IMG/VR virus record: IMGVR_UViG_3300010413_002950
Location: 26,088 to 90,087 of that record
Reading direction: 5' to 3' (one strand)
DNA length: 64,000 nucleotides
Source: a virus
The notes under the pieces: model-generated
What the model was told of the DNA's origin: nothing
The model's database searches: none
Seen by the model: only the letters and a program-made list of their open reading frames with translations
Translations under genes and position numbers: made by a program
In this document: piece by piece, positions 34,767-43,718 of the stretch
How the letters are laid out: the number at the start of each line of letters is the position of its first letter
How positions within the stretch are numbered: position 1 is the stretch's first letter

Positions 34767-35413
34767 TATCTTGTTTTCTTCTTACCACGCTCAGCTAATT
34801 CTTTAAACCCATCACCAATTGACTTTAGCCAATTTGCTTCAGCTATTTTCTTAAGGCTAGGATCTTGCATTGCATATCGTATAAATGGCCTTTTAGGAAT
34901 AACTATTGCTTTAGTTGAAGCTTTTAGGGGATAGAATTTTTTGGTTTTTGACATTTCCCAAATAGCTTTAGCCCTACCGCTTAATTTTGAAATAGGAATA
35001 TTACCATTTGAGGCTTGCCATAAGTACCAAAACATAGCTCTCATTTTTTTAGTAACCTTAATGGTAACTCCATTATGTACGGCTTTACCCACATTGTAAT
35101 TCTTGTCTGTTCTAAGAAGCCCTATAAAAGCTATATTCCAAGCTGGAACAGAATAAGTAATAGCATTAAACATATCAGCTCCAGCTGTTCCAACTATTGG
35201 CTTATTACCACCCTTAATAGCCCTTGTAAGTTCTGCGTTTCTAGGTGGTACACCTGTCTTTATCTCTTGCCTTATCTGTCTCCTAATGGCTATAGCGTTT
35301 TTTGTAGTGCCTTTTTTGATATGCTTCTGCATTCCTATCATTAGAGTTTTTGGAGAAAGTCCATTAATTAGCACTCTCCAATTTCCATCTAATTGTATTG
35401 ATACACTAGCCAT
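34766..35413 (-). CDS. Phage virion morphogenesis/neck protein (Mu gpG-like)
   Basis: This 215-residue basic protein from MASVSIQLDGNWRVLINGLS has the virion morphogenesis pattern: TPxTKNAIAIRRQIRQEIK, a central GADMFNAITYS, and RPFIRYAMQD near the C-terminus. These proteins help complete the tail end or neck. The ATG at 35413 lies inside the end of the preceding gene (eight-base overlap), chosen over a frame start at 35437. Confidence 0.78.
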   Translation of the reverse strand: MASVSIQLDGNWRVLINGLSPKTLMIGMQKHIKKGTTKNAIAIRRQIRQEIKTGVPPRNAELTRAIKGGNKPIVGTAGADMFNAITYSVPAWNIAFIGLLRTDKNYNVGKAVHNGVTIKVTKKMRAMFWYLWQASNGNIPISKLSGRAKAIWEMSKTKKFYPLKASTKAIVIPKRPFIRYAMQDPSLKKIAEANWLKSIGDGFKELAERGKKKTR

Positions 35414-35804
35414 GTTTTGCTGGTTGCCGATCTGCAAAATAGCATTTTAGTAGAGTGTGACCAAAGGCTGAATAATGCCCCATTGGCTCTATGCGAGAAA
35501 TATAAGAATCATGAGATATATTGCCTATTTGTATAATTCTGTCATTAACATTTATTGTAATACTAGCGCTATCCAAATCTCTCTGTCTAAAAAGCACATA
35601 GCCTCTTTCATTTTCCTGAACTCCACCAGTATGGTAAGATTGCTCCTTGCTAGAGCCATACTTCACTTGACCAGGAATTGTTACTGTAGAATTTCTAGCA
35701 GCTTGTTGAATTGGCTCTCTAGCATCTTCATCATAGATTGTTTCACTATAATTAATTTGCTCAATCTGCACATTTACCGGATGTAGCAATCTAGGATAAG
35801 GCAT
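35406..35804 (-). CDS. Head-tail connector/head closure protein candidate
   Basis: This 132-residue protein starts MPYPRLLHPVNVQIEQINYS; its ATG overlaps the preceding stop (TAATG). It is beta-rich with a ERGYVLFRQRDLDSASITIN stretch and a late GHTLLKCYFADRQ strand. Position between the adaptor-like gene and the neck protein suggests head closure. The family is not certain. Confidence 0.7.
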   Translation of the reverse strand: MPYPRLLHPVNVQIEQINYSETIYDEDAREPIQQAARNSTVTIPGQVKYGSSKEQSYHTGGVQENERGYVLFRQRDLDSASITINVNDRIIQIGNISHDSYISRIEPMGHYSAFGHTLLKCYFADRQPAKHG

Positions 35805-36904
35805 TAGTAGTATCTCCAATGGCTAGGAGTGGCTATTCCGATTGGAGCTTTATAAAGCTTTACGATATCAAGAATTTCTTGATCCTGAGTTATACCCGTA
35901 AGTCCTACTCTTCTATCTACAAAATCTGCATCTCCATATTTGATAGAATGCCCATCTGTTTTTTCTTCAATTACTACTCCAGCTATAATCGTAGGGGGTG
36001 GAGCTGGAGCTGGATCTCCAAGAGCTATATAAACCGGATTTGTAAGCTTTTCAATTACAAGCTTTAGCAGTGCTCTCTGAATAAGCAACGGTGTTGTTCC
36101 ATCTGGTTCTGTAAAACCAAATGTGCCACTAACTACATGGTTCTGATAACCTTTTTCAAAAACTATTGGGTATCTGCTATATGGAGATACGAATAAGCTT
36201 CTTCTAGTATCTGTACTTCTTCTAAGCTTAATTCTTGGATTTCTTCTATCATCAGGATAGGTGCGAGAATTATAAACTCTATATAGCGATGTATCTAAAT
36301 TATCAGGAGAATTGTTAATTCTTAGATAGTCACAGGTTATAATTGGAACTCCAAGATGAATGGTATCCGTATTATCTCCATCAAAATTTATCGTTAACGC
36401 TCTAGAATTAAACCATTGCCTACACATTCGATCTAAAGCTTGTTGCCAAGTTATAATTGCCGTTTCTATTTGGTAATCTGGAAAATCATCAGATGCAGAT
36501 CCTAAAGCTGCCTTAACATCTTCAACAGTTATATAGGTATCTGTTGGTACTCCATCTACAGCTATTAGCTCAAAATCTTCAGCGCCATATTGAAATGAAG
36601 ATGTAGATTGATATTTCCATCTCCAGAATATCCTATGTGTTCCAACCCAAGCATCAGCTTCTGGCGTCCAGCCTTGGGAATTAGCATTGTCGTAAGCATA
36701 GTAAGATCCTGTATCAAATTTACCAGGAGCTGCAGAAACATCTTCCCAACCGGACAATGGAAAGATCTGTGTGCCTGGTAGTCCATCTTCAATTCTAAAG
36801 ATCTGAAATTCAACTGAATACATATCGGTTTTTACACTATTTAGCGTAGTAAACCAATTGATGTTAGTAGTTGTATTTTCTTCTTCTCTAGCTATTCTTG
36901 GCAT
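35804..36904 (-). CDS. Head-tail adaptor-like protein with N-terminal beta domain
   Basis: The protein has 366 residues. The C-terminal 230 follow the gp6/adaptor pattern: YITVEDVKAALG, YQIETAIITWQQALDRMC, and PIVFEKGYQNHVVSGTFGF with LLIQRALLKLVIEKLTNP. The N-terminal 110 are a separate beta domain (YSVEFQIFRIEDGLPGTQIF). It connects portal and tail, consistent with its place at the head-tail boundary. Confidence 0.75.
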   Translation of the reverse strand: MPRIAREEENTTTNINWFTTLNSVKTDMYSVEFQIFRIEDGLPGTQIFPLSGWEDVSAAPGKFDTGSYYAYDNANSQGWTPEADAWVGTHRIFWRWKYQSTSSFQYGAEDFELIAVDGVPTDTYITVEDVKAALGSASDDFPDYQIETAIITWQQALDRMCRQWFNSRALTINFDGDNTDTIHLGVPIITCDYLRINNSPDNLDTSLYRVYNSRTYPDDRRNPRIKLRRSTDTRRSLFVSPYSRYPIVFEKGYQNHVVSGTFGFTEPDGTTPLLIQRALLKLVIEKLTNPVYIALGDPAPAPPPTIIAGVVIEEKTDGHSIKYGDADFVDRRVGLTGITQDQEILDIVKLYKAPIGIATPSHWRYY

Positions 36905-36911
36905 AATTTAC

Positions 36912-37181
36912 CTACGGAATTGCTCCATCTGGATCAAATGGTGAACCTTCTGCGTCTTTTTCTACATAAAACCCTTGAACTACATCTCCAGCCAAAGGTG
37001 CTGTAGTCATAGTAACTTGGGTTTCGCTATTTTCCACACAGCCAAAGCGATCATCATCTTGCTCATAGCTAGTTCCATTAATAACTGGCCTAAAGCTACC
37101 AGCAAGAAATGCTTCAGGCGTAGTAAATACTGTATTTACTCCATTTACCGTTCCAGTTAATTCTACGATTACGCTTGCCAT
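36912..37181 (-). CDS. Small beta-rich virion protein
   Basis: This 89-residue protein (MASVIVELTGTVNGVNTVFT..., FYVEKDAEGSPFDPDGAIP end) resembles short fibre-tip or decoration proteins with one small beta sandwich. It is encoded between the adaptor-like gene and a series of fibre-like genes. Function inferred from context only. Confidence 0.65.
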   Translation of the reverse strand: MASVIVELTGTVNGVNTVFTTPEAFLAGSFRPVINGTSYEQDDDRFGCVENSETQVTMTTAPLAGDVVQGFYVEKDAEGSPFDPDGAIP

Positions 37182-37187
37182 GATAAC

Positions 37188-37625
37188 CTACTGATAATCT
37201 TGATCAAATGTTCCTAGCCAATTCGTACCGTCAAAAATAAACTTAATTAGATCTACGGCGCTAGAACCTACAGATATTGTTGGAGCCGTTCCACCAGGCC
37301 AAAGTATTTTTGCTGGATAATTTGTAATATTGTAAGGGGTTGTAGCATCTTGAATTACCTTTAGATAAAGCTTAGCTGATCCAGCTGGATCTGTAAATGC
37401 TGGGGCTGTAACATTTTCTGTGAGCGTAATAACTAGAAAATTGCTATCGCTAAAATCAAAAGTAGCAGCTCCAGAAACAGAGGAAACAGTTGGTATAGCC
37501 TTATGAGATACAGCTCCAGCTTTTTCTATATTAACCTGAGTGGTTGAACCCTTGCCAATTTCGACTACATCTGAATCGCCATCGATAGTGATTTTTGTGT
37601 TTTCTACACCAATTCTACCAACCAT
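37188..37625 (-). CDS. Beta-rich fibre-like protein
   Basis: The protein has 145 residues. The N-terminus (NTKITIDGDSDVVEIGKGST) shares with the next fibre gene an opening of the type KVxIxxGDDxxEIG. The rest is a jelly-roll-like domain (LVITLTENVTAPAFTDPAGS, ILWPGGTAPTISVG). It is probably a subunit of the same capsid or tail fibre set. Confidence 0.68.
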   Translation of the reverse strand: MVGRIGVENTKITIDGDSDVVEIGKGSTTQVNIEKAGAVSHKAIPTVSSVSGAATFDFSDSNFLVITLTENVTAPAFTDPAGSAKLYLKVIQDATTPYNITNYPAKILWPGGTAPTISVGSSAVDLIKFIFDGTNWLGTFDQDYQ

Positions 37626-37627
37626 GA

Positions 37628-39127
37628 TTAATTTCTCCTTATGGAGCCATGAATAAAATCGTTAAAAAAGCTTCCACTTACCAATTCAGATATTGATCTT
37701 GTTATTAATCCGTTATTTTCTGAAAAGTCTCCACCACCTGTAGACATTATCGGTGTTTCTAACGACACAAGTACCTTACCACCTTCTCTAACATTGATCC
37801 CTATTCCAATCGTTGTTTCAATTTCTATTCCTCCAGTTACACTAGATAACATCGCGTCTCCGTCGCCAATAACATTTATTGCGTTTCCAGAGCTTTTAAT
37901 TACTATTTTTTTAGATGGCCCGAAAGCTAAAGTTGCCAATTTTCCATTTATTGATAGTCCAACATCGCTTGATAATGAGCCAATAAGAATGTCTGTGTTT
38001 ATTGCATTGATGTACGCAAATGCCCTAGGTGTCACAGAAACGCAATTATAACCTCCACCCCAAATTGATCCAAAGAGCATAAATAGGGATCCATAGGTTA
38101 TAGACAAACCTTCTGCATTAACGCCTCCCCTAATAGAGCTATTTTCATCGCCTCGTAAATAAAACGTCCCTTGATCAAAAGTTTGACTTTCTACAACTAT
38201 GCCCCATCCATTCCAGCTTAATTCGTTATCTATCCCTAAATCGCTAACAGCAGATGGTGCAGCAAAATATCCAGACAAGCTATTAAAAATCTCATATCCG
38301 CTATGTATAGAACTATTATTTAGGTGCATATCTACTTCTTCTGTGAATAGTATGCCAAACATATTTATACCGCTATTTATAATATTAAATTCCCAATATC
38401 CATAGCTTGTTGATTTTGTAAATCTAAAATTAATTAGCCATAGTCTTGGCTCTATGTACCTTGGAAAATGCTCAGGAGAAGGTGGAGAAAAATTACTAGC
38501 AAAAACCTTGGTATATTCATCCGAATAATAAATTACAACTTCAGGTTTTATAATTCTATAGGTATCGTTCTCTGCTACAGCTGCGCTAAATAATACATTA
38601 GGGTATATGTCTGTAGCTGTATTATTTCTTATCGTCCTTCTATCTCCAGCTGCAGCTCCAGTTAATATTTCTATAGTAGCTCCATAATATTCGCCAAAAC
38701 CATCATATTCTGTGGTACTTAAACCAGAAGTTTTTACCGATTGGTTAGAGCTACCAGCTAAAGCTGCAGTAGAACTAAGAATTTCAGTAAATCCATCGGA
38801 TGATCCACCCCCTCCATCACCTATTATATAAACATGAGCGTTTAGATCGCGCTTCCTAAATGACGGCACTTCATACCCGTTTCCGCTGTGTGGACCAACA
38901 TGTATTCTTATAGTGTGATTAACATGAGACGGTATTCTTTTTTCTGCTTCAACAATTGAAGCTAATGGTTCAGAGCTGGTTCCAGAATTTGAGTCACTCC
39001 CATCTGGTTCTCTAACATATATGTCCATTTCACTAGAAGTTGCAAAATCAACACCACCAATTTCTATATTATCATCGCCAGAATTGATAACAACTTTTCC
39101 AGCTTCAACTTTTACACTACCCGCCAT
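37628..39127 (-). CDS. Fibre/spike protein, beta-helix type (paralogue 1)
   Basis: The protein has 499 residues. The N-terminal strand module (AGSVKVEAGKVVINSGDDNI) is followed by a beta-helix opening (MDIYVREPDGSDSNSGTSSE, HTIRIHVGPHSG, VYIIGDGGGGSSDGFTEILS) and a long parallel beta-helix (ILFTEEVDMHLNNSSIHSGY). It is the closest relative of the 540-residue neighbour, with a stretch of near-identical DNA. Start and stop overlap neighbours by one base. Receptor binding or glycan degradation is inferred. Confidence 0.78.
   Translation of the reverse strand: MAGSVKVEAGKVVINSGDDNIEIGGVDFATSSEMDIYVREPDGSDSNSGTSSEPLASIVEAEKRIPSHVNHTIRIHVGPHSGNGYEVPSFRKRDLNAHVYIIGDGGGGSSDGFTEILSSTAALAGSSNQSVKTSGLSTTEYDGFGEYYGATIEILTGAAAGDRRTIRNNTATDIYPNVLFSAAVAENDTYRIIKPEVVIYYSDEYTKVFASNFSPPSPEHFPRYIEPRLWLINFRFTKSTSYGYWEFNIINSGINMFGILFTEEVDMHLNNSSIHSGYEIFNSLSGYFAAPSAVSDLGIDNELSWNGWGIVVESQTFDQGTFYLRGDENSSIRGGVNAEGLSITYGSLFMLFGSIWGGGYNCVSVTPRAFAYINAINTDILIGSLSSDVGLSINGKLATLAFGPSKKIVIKSSGNAINVIGDGDAMLSSVTGGIEIETTIGIGINVREGGKVLVSLETPIMSTGGGDFSENNGLITRSISELVSGSFFNDFIHGSIRRN
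38597..38832. repeat. 236-bp repeat, copy A
   Basis: This segment is about 94% identical to 40084-40319 (about 15 mismatches by eye). The last roughly 85 bases are unbroken identity. The flanking parts of the same two genes are far more divergent. Confidence 0.88.
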
Positions 39128-40749
39128 TAAAATACACCTCTATAAATTGAGCCATGTGTTAAGTCATCAAAAGATGTATTATTAGTTAATGTAGCAATAG
39201 CCCTAATAGTTGCCCCATTGTCTTCTGAGAAATCATTCCCGCTAGCAGAAATTGTTGGAGGGAAAAGAGATACTTGTATTTGACCATGGTTTTTTGTTAC
39301 CATGCCAATTCCCGATGTTGTATATAGCTCAATTCCACCTGTTGTAATAAATAAAGCTAATCCATTTTGTTTACTTATTATGGAGTTTCCAGAAGACTTA
39401 AGTATTGTTTTAATTGATCCAAATGTAGCTATATTTAGGTAGCCACCATTATCAATGCCAATACCAGTAGCTGTAAGAGAACCTATTAATATGTCCGTAA
39501 AAGTTGAAGAAATATATAATATAGATTCATGCGTATTTGAAATTGCTTGATATTGTCCGCCCCAAATTGAGCCAAATACCAATGTGCATTTACAACGAAC
39601 ATTTGCTAACGATTCAATATTAATTGAACCAATATAATCTCCACCACCATATAGTGATAAGCTTCCTTGACCAACTGTTGAATTAATTATAACACAACCC
39701 CACCCAGCCCAACTTTTTTCGTTTGGCGCTCCCAAATCATTATAAGCCGATATAACATTGTAATCAGCAACGCTATTAATATTTTCTATACCAGAAGCAA
39801 ATAATGCTCTAGTATTTGTGATTTTTGCCCTTTTAGCAAATTCAACACCTAAAAATACTACGCTACTATTTGAAAATGACACCTCAAAAAAACTTTGTGT
39901 TGTTTCTAGCTTAAAATTAATAAGGAATAAGGAATTGCCACGATCTGTAGTGTATTGTTCATTTATATATAAACCAACGCCAGAAGCTAATATTAGATCA
40001 TTTGGATCAGAATAATAAATTACAGTTTCTGGTTCAACAATTCTATATGTGTCTCCAGTTGAAATAGTTGCACTAAATGGAGTATTAGGGTATATGTCTG
40101 TAGCTGTATTATTTCTTATCGTCCTTCTATCTCCAGCTGCAGCTCCAGTTAATATTTCTATGGTTTTTCCCCAATATTCGCCAAAACCACCATATTCTGT
40201 GGTACTTAAACCAGAAGTTTTTATTAACAAATTTGAGCTACCAGCTAAAGCTGCAGTAGAACTAAGAATTTCAGTAAATCCATCGGATGATCCACCCCCT
40301 CCATCACCTATTATATAAATGTTTTGACTCAAAACTTTTTGTCTAATGTTTGGTCTAATGTAGCCACTTCCAGTATGTGGGGCTACATGAATCCTAATCG
40401 CATGATTGACATGAAATGGAATTCTGTTGACGGCTTCTGTGAGTGTAGCTAAAGGCTCAGAGATAGTACCAAGGTTGCTATCGCTACCATCTGCAGCTCT
40501 TACATAGATGTCCATTTCCTCATATGTTTCATTTATACTGGCTATTATCCAAGAGTTGGCTGCAGATGTTCTTTTGCGCCAAAAAATAGTACCAGTTTGT
40601 TGTAAAAACCACGTACCTTTAGGAGCCCCTTGCAAAGCAGCTGGAGCCGATCCACTATTTGGATTTCCATCATAGCTAGTTATTTCATAAGTTAAAAATG
40701 CCGATCTTCTCGGAAGCTCCAAATTTACAAAATCTTCAAAGGCGGTCAT
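39127..40749 (-). CDS. Fibre/spike protein, beta-helix type (paralogue 2)
   Basis: This 540-residue protein starts with a capsid- or tail-fibre-like segment (LELPRRSAFLTYEITSYDGN, APKGTWFLQQTGTIFWRKRT). It then matches paralogue 1 (EMDIYVRAADGSDSNLGTIS, HVNHAIRIHVAPHTG, EILTGAAAGDRRTIRNNTAT) and a beta-helix to the end. The N-termini of the paralogues differ, so they may attach at different points or stack in one fibre. Confidence 0.78.
   Translation of the reverse strand: MTAFEDFVNLELPRRSAFLTYEITSYDGNPNSGSAPAALQGAPKGTWFLQQTGTIFWRKRTSAANSWIIASINETYEEMDIYVRAADGSDSNLGTISEPLATLTEAVNRIPFHVNHAIRIHVAPHTGSGYIRPNIRQKVLSQNIYIIGDGGGGSSDGFTEILSSTAALAGSSNLLIKTSGLSTTEYGGFGEYWGKTIEILTGAAAGDRRTIRNNTATDIYPNTPFSATISTGDTYRIVEPETVIYYSDPNDLILASGVGLYINEQYTTDRGNSLFLINFKLETTQSFFEVSFSNSSVVFLGVEFAKRAKITNTRALFASGIENINSVADYNVISAYNDLGAPNEKSWAGWGCVIINSTVGQGSLSLYGGGDYIGSINIESLANVRCKCTLVFGSIWGGQYQAISNTHESILYISSTFTDILIGSLTATGIGIDNGGYLNIATFGSIKTILKSSGNSIISKQNGLALFITTGGIELYTTSGIGMVTKNHGQIQVSLFPPTISASGNDFSEDNGATIRAIATLTNNTSFDDLTHGSIYRGVF
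40084..40319. repeat. 236-bp repeat, copy B
   Basis: This is the partner of 38597-38832, in the same orientation and reading frame. It encodes the part around IGDGGGGSSDGF through EILTGAAAGDRRTIRNN of the second fibre. Confidence 0.88.
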
Positions 40750-42554
40750 TATACAATCTCCTCTACATTTGTAATTTGGGCAGTTCCACCGCTATTAGCT
40801 CCAGCTGCAGCTACATCATTCCACCAAAGTGTTTGAGGGTTTGTATTCAGGGGAGAATCTATAGTATACTCATTAGCTGCATCAGCGTGATCTCCTTGTG
40901 GAGTATGCCGTACAGCTGGTTGATTAGTTGATGTAAATATTCCAGCTTGAATTTTAGTATAAGTTACAACTGCTACATTTAGAGTTGTAGTTTGGCTAAA
41001 TGCTGCAAATGTTAAGGTTCTTGCCACAAACCCACCTAGCACATAGCTATCATCTCCGGTTATAACAGTAGTTACAATTCCAGCCAAGTTTGTAGCTGAT
41101 AGACTTTGCCAATTATAGGTAGCTTTTACATCATCATCATGCACTTGTAGCGTTCTAGTATAAACCGTTGGGCCACCAGACCACGAGCCAATAAATGTTC
41201 CACCGCCAGTATCTTCAGATAAAGAAGGAGCTGATAGCAATTGCTGATTGCTAGTTAGTGTTATGGTGTGATTCTGAATACTGGTTCCATCGTTTCCACC
41301 AGATCTAAGCCTAGCAGCTGGTTCAGCTACAGTAATCTGAGCTGCAACATTAGCTATATTGACGGTAGTGTTAGCAATTGTATCTGCATCATTAGCAGCT
41401 CTATTAGCTGTGATCCTAAAGTTTGTAGTAGATACATTATATGTACCACCAATTCTAGATACTGACTTAGAAGCTTCATAGGTTGTAGCATTAGCTATAT
41501 TTAATTGAGTACCTGTTGGATCAGAGTAAACAATTGTATCAAAGTTTGAACATGTATTGGCTACATTAGCCGATTCTGAAGCCTTAAGTGCTCCTTGTGC
41601 TCCAGGATATGTTACAGATCCTATAGCTACACTAGGATGCAAATTGTTACAATTAACTACGTGAACACCCTCTGTTGTTCCACCGCCAAAATCTGTATCT
41701 CTAGTTGATCCCCATGCTCCAGTTACTGCATCTCTAGCCCTTACTCTAGCTGGTCTAAGAACAGGAGAATTACCTCTATCTGCTACAGTTATTTGCTCAC
41801 TAAATGAGCTTCCAGATAACCCTGTTATAAGCTCATACTTACCAGCTTCATAGTCGTAGATTTCTATAGCATCAATTGCTTTGTCTGTAGTCCCTGTTAT
41901 CCCGTAATTGTCATCTTCCTTAAGTTCAGTTTGAGAACCGGGGTAGCCACCTGTAAAAGATAGTGTCAATAATTCTGGTGGAGCTACTAGCGTTACAGCT
42001 ACTGTGTCTGTGGCTCCAGGATTATCATCAGCTGTTTGTATTTCAATTGCAACATCTCCGCTACCAGCTATAGTAATATCTATAGCTCCTTCATAATATC
42101 CACCACCAACATCCCTGGTAAGCTCAAAGGGGCTTCCACCTATCTCTACCTTTGGATAGCTAGAGCGAATTGAAAGAGTAATATCTACGGTGCTAGTAGT
42201 AAAGGATTGAAGAACTGTATTGCCTGTATCTTGATAAACCTTATTAGAAATTGTTCCAGACACTTGAACGTCTGCATCTGTAATATAGACCCAACCACTA
42301 CCTCCAGCTCCACCGCCACTATAAAATAAAGATTTTAGAGATGCATCTCCACCGAAAACAGTAACTGGATCATCGTGCCAATTACCTGCATCATTACCAT
42401 AGATAATTCGCTTTAGCTGACTAAGTATGCCTGTAAAGAAATCTGATAAATCTGTAGATGAAGCCTCTATTCCTGATACTTCTGCTCCTGTTAGTGAGTC
42501 ATCAAGATTATCTGGTTTAGCTATTTGCCGAAACCTTTTGAATCCTATTGTCAT
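40749..42554 (-). CDS. Large beta-rich virion protein with Ig-like repeats
   Basis: This 601-residue protein begins MTIGFKRFRQIAKPDNLDDS and continues with Ser/Thr-rich strands. Apparent Ig-like units include VSGTISNKVYQDTGNTVLQS, LTLSFTGGYPGSQTELKEDD and HTITLTSNQQLLSAPSLSED. It is likely a structural protein exposed on the particle. It overlaps its neighbours by one base on both sides. Exact location on the virion is unknown. Confidence 0.72.
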   Translation of the reverse strand: MTIGFKRFRQIAKPDNLDDSLTGAEVSGIEASSTDLSDFFTGILSQLKRIIYGNDAGNWHDDPVTVFGGDASLKSLFYSGGGAGGSGWVYITDADVQVSGTISNKVYQDTGNTVLQSFTTSTVDITLSIRSSYPKVEIGGSPFELTRDVGGGYYEGAIDITIAGSGDVAIEIQTADDNPGATDTVAVTLVAPPELLTLSFTGGYPGSQTELKEDDNYGITGTTDKAIDAIEIYDYEAGKYELITGLSGSSFSEQITVADRGNSPVLRPARVRARDAVTGAWGSTRDTDFGGGTTEGVHVVNCNNLHPSVAIGSVTYPGAQGALKASESANVANTCSNFDTIVYSDPTGTQLNIANATTYEASKSVSRIGGTYNVSTTNFRITANRAANDADTIANTTVNIANVAAQITVAEPAARLRSGGNDGTSIQNHTITLTSNQQLLSAPSLSEDTGGGTFIGSWSGGPTVYTRTLQVHDDDVKATYNWQSLSATNLAGIVTTVITGDDSYVLGGFVARTLTFAAFSQTTTLNVAVVTYTKIQAGIFTSTNQPAVRHTPQGDHADAANEYTIDSPLNTNPQTLWWNDVAAAGANSGGTAQITNVEEIV

Positions 42555-42916
42555 TATAGCCTCACTATCGGGTTAAAAACAGAAGTACCAGTTTTAGCTA
42601 AGGTTATCCTTGAAGCCTTTTGCGCTAGATGAATCATTACAGCTAGCCTAGTATCATCAGCTTGAACAATAAGCCTTTTGCCACCCTTAAATTTCTTCTC
42701 AGAAATACTATCCAAATGTTCTGCGTACATGAACGTACTTTTATAGCTATCTGGCCTAGTAACAGAATATTGCACTCCATCATATACAATAGTTAATGCT
42801 GTAATTAATTTCTGAAAGCCAGTATCCTTACAAGAATTAACCCATTTTTCACACTGAGCTTTATCCTCTAGATCAAACCGTAAAGTTTTTCCATCATTTA
42901 GATGCACATGAAGCAT
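42554..42916 (-). CDS. Head-region hypothetical protein
   Basis: This 120-residue protein from MLHVHLNDGKTLRFDLED has a DNA/RNA-neutral charge and a beta-then-helix pattern (KLITALTIVYDGVQYSVTRP). An AAAGGGG ribosome binding site is five bases before the ATG at 42916. Longer frames (42985 or 43048) would add a hydrophobic segment overlapping the upstream gene. It lies just after the two small head genes. Confidence 0.62.
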   Translation of the reverse strand: MLHVHLNDGKTLRFDLEDKAQCEKWVNSCKDTGFQKLITALTIVYDGVQYSVTRPDSYKSTFMYAEHLDSISEKKFKGGKRLIVQADDTRLAVMIHLAQKASRITLAKTGTSVFNPIVRL

Positions 42917-42959
42917 TGATCCCCTTTGAGAAAAGACCAAACAGGAGATTAGTAATATG

Positions 42960-43331
42960 CTAATCGCTGCTAGTTTTATCCTCACTTTCAATGCCTTTGT
43001 CCTTCTTCTTTCTTTTACGGCCGATTTTTCTAGTATCTTCAGAATCAAAATTCAACAATTGCTGTGAGAAAATATCTTCATCTACTTCTATTTTCACATC
43101 ATCCATAGAGAAAACTTTTGCTTCTTTTTTAACAAGTTTCTTTTTTATAGAAACTTTTAAGCTTTTAGCAAATTCAGGATATTGCTCTTTTAGATACTCA
43201 AATTCTTCTTCGGTCATAGAAGTTGTAGCACCTGGTTTAAAGTGTATAGCTCCTTTAACTGAACGTGCTACAGAATCAGGAAAATCAATTTGGCAAGGAC
43301 TGATAAATTGTGATGCAATTACGTTAATCAT
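42960..43331 (-). CDS. Head-region protein with basic C-terminus
   Basis: The protein has 123 residues, starting MINVIASQFISPCQIDFPDS. A TEEEFEYLKEQYPEFAKSLK helix precedes a very basic end (RKIGRKRKKKDKG). The next gene upstream has the same style of tail (KKPKKRGRKKVERK), so the two may form a pair of related head proteins. The start overlaps the previous stop region. Confidence 0.65.
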   Translation of the reverse strand: MINVIASQFISPCQIDFPDSVARSVKGAIHFKPGATTSMTEEEFEYLKEQYPEFAKSLKVSIKKKLVKKEAKVFSMDDVKIEVDEDIFSQQLLNFDSEDTRKIGRKRKKKDKGIESEDKTSSD

Positions 43332-43641
43332 TATCAACCAATACAGCCTTTCTTTCTACTTTCTTCCTACCACGCTTCTTAGGCTTCTTTTCTACCGATA
43401 AAGCTTCAGCAACATCTGGTGTTTTTTCCACGTGTTGAGCAGACACCTGTTTATTATCCTCTACTTCATCCTCACTAATCTTTAGTAGTGTAACACTGAA
43501 TTTCTCAGGATAATTTCTACAATACTGAATTAGCTCTGGATTGCTAGTAGTTATATGCTTCCCATACATAAGCTTAATTCCAACAGCCTTACAGGTATGG
43601 GATCTAATTCCGCCGTTAAGTTCTATTCTTACAGTTTCCAT
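43324..43641 (-). CDS. Small head protein with basic C-terminus
   Basis: This 105-residue protein starts METVRIELNGGIRSHTCKAV, with GGAGG nine bases before the ATG. HITTSNPELIQYCRNYPEKF resembles the head-tail/FI-like small proteins that follow capsid genes. It ends in KKPKKRGRKKVERK. The role is probably connector or capsid-accessory; no family identified. Confidence 0.68.
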   Translation of the reverse strand: METVRIELNGGIRSHTCKAVGIKLMYGKHITTSNPELIQYCRNYPEKFSVTLLKISEDEVEDNKQVSAQHVEKTPDVAEALSVEKKPKKRGRKKVERKAVLVDND

Positions 43642-43673
43642 GCTTGAGTCCTCCAAACACATGGGTTTAAGAT

Positions 43674-43707
43674 TAGCCCCTAGACACACCATGTTATCTA
43701 GGGGCTA
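43674..43707 (-). terminator. Stem-loop after the major capsid gene
   Basis: An 11-base perfect inverted repeat (TAGCCCCTAGA ... TCTAGGGGCTA) with a 12-base loop lies 12 bases after the capsid stop. No clear U-run follows (ATCTTAA), so it may be a partial terminator, an RNA-stabilising hairpin or an attenuator that lowers expression of downstream genes. Confidence 0.6.
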
Positions 43708-43718
43708 TATCTAATAGT

